Shown here: in pieces, positions 10,960 to 19,764 of the stretch | Position numbering within the stretch: position 1 is the stretch's first letter | Layout: each line of letters begins with the position of its first letter | Assembly (NCBI GenBank): GCA_905221605.1 | Contig: CAJNDS010002157.1 | Coordinates: 257,501-321,500, forward strand | From: Symbiodinium natans | Lineage: Eukaryota > Sar > Dinophyceae > Suessiales > Symbiodiniaceae | Length of the DNA stretch: 64,000 bases | Direction of reading: 5' to 3' | Notes under the pieces: model-generated | What the model was told of the DNA's origin: nothing | The model's input: only the letters and a program-made list of their open reading frames with translations | Database searches by the model: none | Made by a program: the position numbers and the translations under genes

Positions 10960-11725
10960 AGGAATAACAAGGTTACCCATTTTGGTTTGAAGGGGACCCT
11001 TTTTGGTTAACGCCTATTTAGGAATATGGCTATCCTATGTAGAACTCTACCCCTCTGTAGGAATATGGTCACCCTGTATAAAACTCTAACCCCTATTCAG
11101 GAAGGGGGTCACCCTATAAAAAAAACCCATTCAGGAATATGGTCACCCCGCAGAAGACTCGAACCCCTATTTAAGAATATGGTATATATAAAGCTCTAAC
11201 CCCTATGTAGGAATATGGTTACCCTTTTGAAAAATCTAACCCCTATTTGGGAATATGGTCACCCTACATCAAACCCGAACCCCGTCGTAATAATATGGTC
11301 ACCCTTTTTACAACAAATCCAACGCCTATTCAGGAACATGGTTACCCTATATCAACCAACGCTCTGCAGGAAACATGTCACTGTATACAAAACTCAAACC
11401 CCATTTAGGAACATGGTTAGCCCATACAAAACTTTAACCCCTGTTTAGAAAAAAACAGTTACCCTATATAAACCACTAACCTCGACATAGGCATATGGTT
11501 ACCCCAATATGAAAGCTCTAACTCTAGCCCCATCTATATAGGAATCTGGCTACCCTTTTTTCAATCTCGAACCCCTATTTCGGAATGTGGTCACCCTGAA
11601 TGAAACTCTACCCCTTTTCTCATTTATTAGGAATATGGTAACCCCATATTAAACTCAAAGCCCTATTTTGGAACATGGTTACCCTATCTAAAACCCTAAC
11701 CTAGATTTAGGAAGATGGTTTTTTC
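10960..11725. repeat. degenerate ~39-bp tandem repeat
   Basis: The core AGGAATATGGTNACCCTATA...AACTCTAACCCCTATTT recurs at about 11,021, 11,060, 11,100, 11,134, 11,175, 11,210, 11,250, 11,290, 11,332, 11,370 and 11,408, then more irregularly to 11,700, giving a spacing near 39 bp and about 18 copies. Part of the same array recurs at 14,695-14,875, at the left edge of duplication copy B. No coding signal. Confidence 0.85.
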
Positions 11726-12120
11726 GTTTTCATGGGTTCCGTCAGTTCGTCCGCCAGCTATGACAAGGAGTAACAAGATGTCGGCGCAGTGCTGGTCCAG
11801 ATCCGCCACCCACGTCTTTAGAGACACAAGTAGCTATGGAAATTTCCGGGCAATCTACGAATAGAAAGGACACCCTTTGAATTCAATCAGTATATTTAGC
11901 AAAAAGAAAAAGATCGTGGCCTTAGAGCCAAAGCGAAGCCAACATAGCTTCCACAACTGTGACGTCAAGCGTTTCTAGGAGTGGATTGAGGGGACTGCAG
12001 ACCACCGCCTTTTTGCCTTCAAGAAGCGACACGTCTGCTGGGCGGTACAATTGCTCGTTAAGGCAACATTCTGGTACAGTTGTCCGCCTGAGCCTGAATG
12101 GTCTGCTTGTTGCGGCAACA
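11726..12120. other. unique spacer, nothing recognised
   Basis: No gene, RNA or repeat is recognised. This sequence has no counterpart in copy B, so it was either deleted there or inserted in copy A. Confidence 0.45.
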
Positions 12121-13442
12121 CCCTAAACCCTAAACCCTAAACCCTGAACCCTAAACCCCCAAACCCTAAACCCTGACTGAAACTCCATGCTGGTCTGAGC
12201 CCCTCTGGCCGCCTGTTGTCCTGGATGGTGTACTGCCTGAAAGCTGTACTGCCTGCTCTGCTGGGCACGTCGCGCGTGCCACTTTTTCTCGACATGTAGC
12301 AACCCCACTTGTCGGAAGGGGAAAAAGGGTAGCATGATATTGCTTAGTTGGAGGATTGGAGTTTCTGAGTGGCGGGGCCCGCCATCTAGAGCCTCCAATA
12401 TCCCTTCTAAACCCTAAACCCTAAACCCTAAACCCTACACCCTAAACCCTAAGCCCTAAACCCTAAACCCTAAACCCGAAACCCTAAACCCTAAACCCTA
12501 AACCCTAAACCCTGGGTGGCGGGGCCTGCTGGGGGGGCCAGTTGGCCATCCCTGAACTCTGAAGATGCAACAGCGGTCCAAGTACAACGGAATGACTAGA
12601 TGAGCCTGTCCTGTCGCGAAACTCAAGCGAGGGGGTCTGGGGGCCCTAAACCCCTAAACCCTAAACCCCTAAACCCTAAACCCTAAACTCTAAACCCTAA
12701 ACCCTAAACTCTAAACCCCAAACCCTAAACCCTAAACCCTTTTTTGAACCCGCGACTTCCTTATAAGCCCTAAACCATTTCGCATCAGGGCTCCGGACGG
12801 GCTTAGGACAAGGGTTTGGGGGTTTAGAGGGGTTTAGGGTTTAGGGTTTAGGGTTTAGGGTTTAGGGGTTTACTCTCTAAACCTGTAGCCTGCAAACACA
12901 GAAGTCTGGGATCAGGAGAGTAGCGCCGCGCTTCTGTGAACATCAGTTGGAACGGCCGGAACAGCAAAGAAATCCTCTTGGCAGACCCCAAACCCCAAAC
13001 CCCAAACCCCAAACCCTAAACCCTAAACCCCAAACCCCAAACCCCAGAAACCCTGATGACCTACGCGGCGTAGCTGCATGCAGATCATTGGTTTGAGGGT
13101 TTAAGGGGTTTGCGTGGGGCTTTAGGACTCAAGGCAAGGCTGAGTGGGCTTGGCAGGCCTCTAGGATTAGGGACCATATAGAACTTCCATTTAGGGTTTA
13201 GGGTTTAGGGTTTAGGGTTTAGGGTTTAGGGTTTAGGGTTTAGGGTTTAGGGTTTAGGGTTTAGGGTTTAGGGGACAACAGTTTGAGATACAATGCCAAG
13301 AAAGCTGCTTTCGTGGCTTTGCTCATTCCCTGTAGTTCAACAAGCTGTGTCAGTTCGAAAGCTGTGTGGCGATAAGCTGTCCTGAACGCTCTTTTGAACT
13401 CATTAGCACTCAGCTTTCATTTCACTGGGGCCGCCCACTATC

Positions 13443-13509
13443 CTAAACCCTAAACCCTAAACCCTAAACCCTATACCCTAAACCCTAAACCCTAAACCCC
13501 AAACCCTAA
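13443..13509 (-). repeat. CCCTAAA array present in copy A, absent from copy B
   Basis: The flanks CCGCCCACTATC and AACCCTGTTGGCC are adjacent in copy B (CCGCCCACTGTCGTTAACCC, about 15,971), where only GTT lies between them. About 67 bp of CCCTAAA units separates them here. Confidence 0.85.
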
Positions 13510-13601
13510 CAACCCTGTTGGCCAAAAACGCGAAAGAATTGAGCCTAGTGAAAGCACTAAACTACTACCCGGACTTGACCCAGATGTGCCCGCAATGGTT
13601 C

Positions 13602-13655
13602 TTTAGGGTTTAGGGTTTAGGGTTTAGGGTTTAGGGTTTAGGGTTTAGGGTTTAG
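13602..13655 (+). repeat. TTTAGGG array present in copy A, absent from copy B
   Basis: Copy A reads CGCAATGGTTC, then 54 bp of TTTAGGG units ending TTTAG, then TAAGGAACATGC. Copy B (about 16,064-16,095) reads GGCAATGGTTC, ATGAG, TAAAGAACATGC. If the final TTTAG is aligned with ATGAG, the length difference is 49 bp, exactly seven heptamers. Confidence 0.9.
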
Positions 13656-14181
13656 TAAGGAACATGCTTGTAATCACCCTCCGTTACTACCGACACGCGC
13701 CTCGAGTGACCACTCGGATCAGTCGGCTTGGCGTTTATAGCAATGCGAAGCGGGTGGGTTATATACCCCACCTATACGGGCGTTTACGCGACTAAGGGAC
13801 CCCTAATAGAGACCCCAAACCCTTAAGGTCCAAATGAACCCTAAGAATGGGGTCATATACCCTATACTAGTATAATTCCTTATTAGGGTATATGAACCAT
13901 AAACCCTAAACCCTAAACGCTGAACCCTTTTAGGGCTCACTTGGTCCTTAAGGACAGTAGCATCCCCTTATTATAATAAGGACCCCAGTAAGATACCTCC
14001 AATATCGTAAACCCATACACCGCGGCGAAGAAGCACAGCATCGACTAAACCCTAAACCCTAAACCCTAAACCCTAAGCCCTAACCCTTAACCCTAAACCC
14101 TAAACCCTAGACCCTCAACCCTAAACCAGAAAACCTAAACCCTAGGCCCGTCGATTCCCAGCAGTTCCAGCCGCTGTGCAC

Positions 14182-14289
14182 GATGTGCTTGAGGCTCGAA
14201 CATCGCTTGCAAAGCATGCGAGCCTCAAGGCCAGAAGCCTGTTCGTGCACCTAGCCCTTGAAAAGAGCTTTGCGGGGGGTTTAGGGTTT
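14182..14289. other. conserved block with 11-bp stem hairpin (copy A)
   Basis: CTTGAGGCTCG and CGAGCCTCAAG form a perfect 11-bp stem with a 20-base loop. The surrounding ~108 bp is identical to 16,575-16,682 in copy B, while most of the duplication has diverged visibly. It may be a structured RNA, a site under gene conversion, or chance conservation. Confidence 0.5.
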
Positions 14290-14446
14290 GAGGTTTAGGG
14301 TGGGCATGAAAAAGCTGTCTGGCAGCGGACTTAAAGATTTGTCTGGCAGCGCAATTAAAGACTTGTTAAAGAGTTGTCTGGCCGCGTTTAGCCGCTCAGT
14401 CACAGCACAGGGAAGAGCCACAAATCGCGACATGAATAGCTGCCTA

Positions 14447-14535
14447 CCAGGATGGGCTATTGGGTCTTAAAATCCCCATAATGAACCCTATTAAGGGCCT
14501 TTTAATGGCTTATAGGGTATAATAGCCCATCCTGG
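14447..14535. mobile_element. MITE with 15-bp perfect TIRs and TA target duplication
   Basis: The TIRs CCAGGATGGGCTATT and AATAGCCCATCCTGG are perfect inverse complements, and the element is 89 bp. It is flanked by TA on both sides (14,445-14,446 and 14,536-14,537). Copy B keeps the empty site: GAATAGCTGCC TA AGCCC (about 16,901). This fits non-autonomous Tc1/mariner-like transposition, a class that duplicates TA. No transposase is encoded here. Confidence 0.85.
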
Positions 14536-15004
14536 TAAACCCTTTTGCAACAGGCTTCGCACTTCGCCTGGCTTGTCCTTACATCCTAACCTCCCGACTG
14601 TGCGGTGGAGGCAGGACACAAGCAATCGCTCTCCGAGCAGACTACCAAGAACTTCACTTTAGCTGCCTAAACCCTAAACCCTAAACCCGAAACCCCCCTT
14701 TGAATATGGCTACCCTGCATAAAACAACGCCTATGTAGGAAAATTGCCACCGTATACAAAACTCAAACCCCATTTAGGACATGGTTAATTCTTTAACCTA
14801 TCCAAATCTCTAACCGCTCACTCAAACGAAACATTTAAGAATCTGGTTGCCCCTTTTCAATCTCGAACCCCATATCTAGTCGCGTCACCTGATGCGTGCC
14901 CACTTTTTCTCAACATGTAGCAACCCCCACCTGTCGGAAGGGGAAAAGGGGTAGCATGATATTGCTTAATTGAAGGATTGGAGTTTCTGGGTGGTGGGGC
15001 CCGC

Positions 15005-15099
15005 TCTCTACTCCCCTTCGAACCTTCAAAAAAATGATAATGTTTAATATTTATATGAACAAGAATATCCTTAAAATGAGTTCTCAAGGGGGGATATAG
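15005..15099. mobile_element. 95-bp insertion with imperfect TIRs, empty in copy A
   Basis: The ends TCTCTACTCCCCTTCGAAC and TTCTCAAGGGGGGATATAG are imperfect inverse complements. CCGC occurs on both sides (15,001-15,004 and 15,100-15,103) but once in the copy A site (near 12,380), suggesting a 4-bp target duplication. It is A+T-rich in the middle, unlike its flanks. Confidence 0.65.
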
Positions 15100-15296
15100 C
15101 CGCTGTCTAGAGCCTCCAATATCCCTTCGATACGGAATCTTGCGTTGGGTCCTAAACCCTAAACCTTAAACCCTAAACCCCAAACCCCAAACCCCAATAA
15201 ACCCTAAACCTAAACCTTTTCGCATCAGGGCTCCGGACGGGTTTAGGACAATTCGGGGTTTAGGGTTTACCCTCTAAACCTGTAGCCTACAAACAC

Positions 15297-15419
15297 TAGG
15301 GGATAGGATTAGGGGGACCCTTGGGGATATAGACCCTCTGAATAAGGTCCCTGTTTAAGAGAGCCAGAAGAGGGTTAAGAAGGGGTTCCCTTTTCAGGGT
15401 CCCCTTTATCCTACCTAGG
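15297..15419. mobile_element. 123-bp insertion with TIRs and AAACAC duplication
   Basis: The ends TAGGGGATAGGATTAGGGGG and CCCCTTTATCCTACCTAGG are approximate inverse complements. AAACAC flanks both sides (15,291-15,296 and 15,420-15,425), whereas copy A has a single AAACAC followed by AGAAGTCTGGG (about 12,895). Non-coding. Confidence 0.65.
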
Positions 15420-16574
15420 AAACACTGAGTTCACTGAAGTCTGGGATCAGGAGAGAAGCGCTTCCGTGAACAGCAGTCGGAAAGGCTGGAACAGCAAAGA
15501 AATCCTCTTGGCGCCCCTAAACCCTAAACCCTAAACCCTAAACCCTGATGACCTACGCGGCGTAGCTGCATGCAAATCATTGGTTTGAGGTTTAAGAGGT
15601 TTGTGCAGGGCTTGAGGGCTGAGTGGCCTTGGCAGGCCTCTAGCATCAGGGACGATATAGGACTTTACTTTAGGGTTTAGGGTTTAGGGCTTAGGGCTTA
15701 GGGCTTAGGGCTTAGGGTTTAGGGTTTAGGGTTTAGGGTTTAGGGTTTAGGGTGTAGGGTGTAGGGTGTAGGGTTTAGGGTTTAGGTTTTAGGGTTTTAG
15801 GGTTTCGGGGACAACGGTTTGAAAAAAACAAAGGCAAGAAAGCTGCTTTCGAGGGGTCCGAATTCCCTGGAATTCAACAAGCTGTGTCAGTTCGAAAGCT
15901 GCGTGGCGATAAGCTGTCCTGAACGCCGTTTTGAGCCGAGTAGCCCTTGGCAGCTTACATTTCACTGGGCCCGCCCACTGTCGTTAACCCTAGGCCCCAT
16001 AAAGACGAAAGAGTTAAGTCTAGTGAAAGCACTAACCTACTACTCAGACTCGACTAGGATGTGCCGGCAATGGTTCATGAGTAAAGAACATGCTTGCTAT
16101 CACCCACCGTTCCTACCGACGCGCACCTCCAGTGACTACTCAGGCGGCTTGACGATTAGCAATGCGAAGCGGGTGGGTATATACCCCCAGCCTATACGGG
16201 CGTTTACGAGAATAAGGGACCCCGAATATACAAGGAGGGGCCCCCCTAGTTATAAGTAGAGTTATAAGGACCCTAAATTAGGTTATAAAAGATCCTAAGT
16301 TAGGTTATAAGTCCCTTAGCAATTTTTAGTACAGTAAGGGGTCACCTCCTTATAGACCCCAAATAGTAGCATCCCCTTATGGTAAGGACCCCAATAAGGT
16401 ACCTCTGCTATCGTAAACCCCCATACACCGCGGCGAAGAAGCGCAGCATCCCCTAACCCTAAACCCTAAACCCTAAACCCTAAACCCCATACCCTAAACC
16501 CTAAACCCTAAACCCTAAACCCTAAACCCTAAACCCTAGACCCGTCGATTCCCAGCAGGTCCAGCCTCCGTAAA

Positions 16575-16682
16575 TGATGTGCTTGAGGCTCGAACATCGC
16601 TTGCAAAGCATGCGAGCCTCAAGGCCAGAAGCCTGTTCGTGCACCTAGCCCTTGAAAAGAGCTTTGCGGGGGGTTTAGGGTT
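16575..16682. other. conserved block with 11-bp stem hairpin (copy B)
   Basis: Identical to 14,182-14,289 over about 108 bp, including the CTTGAGGCTCG / CGAGCCTCAAG stem. In copy B a tract with the motif GCCACCCGCCTAGC is inserted a little downstream (16,705-16,730). Confidence 0.5.
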
Positions 16683-16755
16683 TAGGGTTTAGGATTTAGG
16701 GTTTTTTTTGCCACCCGCCTAGCAGGGTTTAGGGTTTAGGGTTTAAACTGCTAGG

Positions 16756-16905
16756 GTGGGCATGAAAAAGCTGTCTGGCAGCGGACTTAAAGAATTGTCT
16801 GGCAGACCTATTAAAGAGTTGTCAAAGAGTTGTCTGGCCGCGTTTAGCCGCTCGGTCGCAACACAGGGAAGGGCCACAAATCGCCCCGTGAATAGCTGCC
16901 TAAGC
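16756..16905 (+). other. duplicated coding-like segment (KKLSGSGLKELSG)
   Basis: An open stretch beginning MKKLSGSGLKELSG is repeated in copy A at about 14,307-14,444 with conservative replacements (K-E-L-S-G versus K-D-L-S-G) and similar continuation (CLAAFSRSV, QGRATNR). The first ~13 residues form an internal repeat of LSGSxLK type. The reading on the opposite strand (PDNSLSPLPDSF) is equally open, so strand and reality are uncertain. No family named. Confidence 0.35.
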
Positions 16906-17329
16906 CCTTTTTGCAACCTTTTGTGCAACCCATACCGTTCTCCGAACAAGCCTAAACCCTACACCCTAAACCTAAACCGTCATGTAGTTGAGATATGGAG
17001 CTGGGCGAGCCCTTTTTTTGGACCAGGTAAGGGCTTATGTTTCTTCGAGTGTTTCGGGTACCCTGAAGCCGGGGTGCTAACACACTCTTCTGAACATTCT
17101 GAAAAACAGACAATATCTAGCTAATGAGATCAAGTAATTGCGAACATGCAACTTTAGCCACGCTATAACAAAAACAATACTAGCAAAAATAACGAATAAG
17201 TATACGCTAGCCCCTTAATTGACGTAAACTTTTTGCCGCTCGTGAGCCCTAAACTAAACCCCTAACACCTGAGGGCTAGAACACTTTAAAAAACACACAC
17301 ACACACAAAACCCTAAAGAAGGGTGTAGG

Positions 17330-17435
17330 TTGGGATGTTCCCCCTTTATACTAACAGTCCTTCATTGTTATACGGATTATAACAGGGGTACTATAATCCC
17401 CATGAAGGGTTAGCATAAGGGGGGGAACATCCCAA
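17330..17435. mobile_element. P1 palindromic element, array-free
   Basis: Arms TTGGGATGTTCCCCCTTTAT and ATAAGGGGGGGAACATCCCAA are inverse complements with minor mismatches. Inner blocks ACTAACAGTCC and GTACTATAATCCCC are shared with other P1 copies. About 106 bp, no open frame. Confidence 0.75.
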
Positions 17436-18299
17436 GGTTTAGGGTTTAGGTCTTAGGGGTAGGGGCCTCGACCCTAAACCCTAAACCTTAAACCCGAAAC
17501 CCTAAAACCTCAACCCTAAACCCGAGACCCTAAACCGGCAACAGAAAGCGCTTCTTGTCGTGGGTTGCCCTACTACCCCCCTCTTTACTACGCCCCCTAG
17601 GCTCCCCCGTTAATAATCTCGACATCGCTTGAATTACGCGTAAAACCTGGGGGGAGGGGTGGCGGGGGGGGGGAACCCTAAAACCCTAAACCCTAAACCC
17701 TAAGTATAGAGGGAGGTAGCAGGGGGACCCATGAACTTAAGTGCTGGCCCTTATCCGACACTGCGGTTCGCTTCCTCTTGATCATTTTCCATCCTAAACC
17801 CTAAACCCTAAACCCTAAACCCTAAACCCTAAACCGTAAACCCTAAACCCTACAAGAAAGGGCCCTCTTTTGGGGGGTTGGTTTCTTCACAAGGGGACCC
17901 ACGGTTTAGGGTTTAGGGTTTAGGGTTTAGGGTTTAGGGTTTAGGGTTTAGGGTTTAGGGTTTAGGGTTCCCCCAAGAAAAGGTAAAGGGTACCACTAGG
18001 CTAACCAAGTCATGCAAATTGAAGCTGTTCCACAACCGATGGTGCCCAAGAGAACCTTGCAAAGGTGTTGCACACCTTGCACGGCCACTCGAGCCCACTA
18101 TGGGGTTTAGGGCTTAGGGTTTAGGATTTAAAGTTTAGGGTTTAGGGTAGGGTTTCACTTGGCATGTGCTTCCCTGTTCGGTCGCAAAGGCGCAGGCCAA
18201 GGTGTGTTACAGTTTCTCCGTAGCCCAAGCCTGCCACCTTCTTTCTGGCGGCGCGGCGAATGCCACAATGTCGGCTCGACGTATCATGGGGTTTAGGGT

Positions 18300-18442
18300 T
18301 TAGGGTTTAAGGGCTTAAGGGTTTAAGGGTTTAAGGGTTTGAGGGTTTGAGGGGTTTAAGGGTTTAAGGGTTTAAGGGATTAAGGGTTTAAGGGCTTAAG
18401 TAAGGGTTTAAGGGTTTAAGGGTCTAAGGGCTTAAGGGTTTG
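18300..18442 (+). repeat. 8-mer variant array (GGGTTTAA)n
   Basis: Begins as TTTAGGG and then becomes a tract of GGGTTTAA with occasional GGGTTTGA and GGGCTTAA. One of several tracts where the unit has changed from 7 to 8 bases. Confidence 0.9.
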
Positions 18443-18720
18443 AGATTTTTTGGACCCCTGTTTGAATACGGCCCTGTTGTTTTGGACAAGAAGGCTTAAC
18501 AAATGCAGATGTTGCAAATTCAGCCTGACCCCTCACTAGAACCAAGAGTATCTTAGGAATAAAAAGGGCGCCCTTTTGGTTTGCAAGGGGCTTATAAAGC
18601 CTGAGCAAAGGGAATAAGGGCCTACGCTGGGTCCTAGCTAAAGCCTACACATTTCCTTGCGCCTTTAAGATCTAACTTCAGCTTGTCCTGGCCCAAACAC
18701 ACTTGCAGGTTTGTACCTTT

Positions 18721-18742
18721 GGGGGGGGGGGGGGGGGGGGGG
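18721..18742 (+). repeat. run of 22 G
   Basis: Uninterrupted G22. Comparable G or C runs of 18-24 bases occur at 34,555, 35,537, 36,921, 44,279 and 59,629. Lengths of such runs are error-prone in sequencing. Confidence 0.9.
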
Positions 18743-19514
18743 TTGAAAATGTGAGGTTTGGGGTTGCAAGTTTGAGGTCTGGGGTTTAGGGTTCAGGATT
18801 TAGAGCTTCCTTCGGGGTTCAGTTTTAGTATTTAGGGCTTAGGGCTTACAGGGCATAGTGTGTTACACAAAAGTAACTCTAGTCACCAAAGTAAGGAGCT
18901 GGAATTAGCGGCCAGGCAGAAATGCCTGTCTCCTAGAACAGGGAATTAGCATCTTAGACGTTAAGAAAAACCCTAAACCCTAAACCCTAAACCCTAGAAA
19001 CACAAAACCCTAAACCCTAAACGTCCGCCCAAAGAGTTTAACCGTTAAACCCTTGGCGAAGAAAGTTCTGGAAACGACGAGTTTTAAAGGGGGCCGCGGC
19101 AGGAACAGCCATAACCACAAAGTGTATCGCCTCTTTGCTCACCCCTCTATAGTTCCCATGCCAAATACTCGATCTAGATGACATACACTGCCTAAGGCCT
19201 ATAAACCCTTGAAAGATTTACACAGGCCTCTTCCCTAAACCCTAAACCCTAAACCCTAAACCCTAAACCCTAAACCCTAAACCCTAAACCCTAAACCCTA
19301 AACCCTAAACCCTAAACCCTAAACCCTAAACCCTACCTTACCCGAGATACCCCGCGGCATCCTCACCACTCGTCTAAGGCTTTGGAGATATGGCAAGGGA
19401 GTCATGCTCGGACCCCGAAGGATGTACCCCTAAGAGGCTTCCCTGAATATACTCCGGGTTTAGGGTTTAGGGTTTAGGGTTTAGGTTTAGGGTTTAGGGT
19501 TTAGGGTTTGATGG

Positions 19515-19764
19515 CCCTTGAATTCTCTTAGGGATCCTTAAAAAGGGCCCCCAAAACCCAAAAGTACAACCTTGACGGCCCAAGGTCGAATCCCATGAAT
19601 ATGCGAGCCGTATGCGTTTTAGGGTTTAGGGTTTAGGGTTTAGGGTTTAGGGTTTAGGGTTTACGGTTTAGGGTTTAGGGTTTACGAGCCGTGGCTTTCG
19701 GAACATTGGTCTTGGGGGCCCTTTTCTTTTAAGCAAGGGCTCCAAGAAGAGATTCAATCAAGGG
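19515..19764. mobile_element. palindrome split by a heptamer array
   Basis: The left arm (CCCTTGAATTCTCTTAGGG ... AAAAGGGCCCCCAA) and right arm (TTGGGGGCCCTTTTCTTTT ... AGAGATTCAATCAAGGG) are inverse complements with indels. Between them lies unique sequence plus a TTTAGGG array (19,618-19,684). Probably a palindromic element with the array in its loop. Confidence 0.6.

Larger units (their letters stand above)
11350..14600. repeat. segmental duplication, copy A
   Basis: Blocks in the same order match copy B at roughly 85-95% by eye: 11,350-11,590, 12,270-12,410, 12,775-12,985, 13,056-13,190, 13,274-13,442, 13,510-13,800, 13,960-14,045 and 14,129-14,444. Most differences are insertions or deletions at heptamer arrays and at short inverted-repeat elements. 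No complete gene is recognised. An open stretch covering part of copy B (15,819-16,259) is broken by arrays and substitutions here. Confidence 0.85.
14690..16930. repeat. segmental duplication, copy B
   Basis: Tandem, direct-orientation relative of copy A. It starts within the 39-bp repeat and runs to the KKLSGSGLKELSG-encoding segment at about 16,760-16,905. It lacks two heptamer arrays found in copy A and carries two inverted-repeat insertions (15,005 and 15,297) that copy A lacks. A 146-codon open stretch (15,819-16,259) lies inside, but it has no recognised homology and is not conserved as a frame in copy A, so I do not call it a gene. Confidence 0.85.

Noticed and set aside
15819-16259. 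146-codon open frame in duplication copy B
   Set aside because: The frame is not kept in copy A, no family is recognised, and the translation crosses array-derived and element-derived sequence.
18216-18240. Relic of the dinoflagellate spliced leader (TCCGTAGCC...CAAGCC)
   Set aside because: Only nine contiguous bases agree and the central part of the leader is missing; this is within chance.
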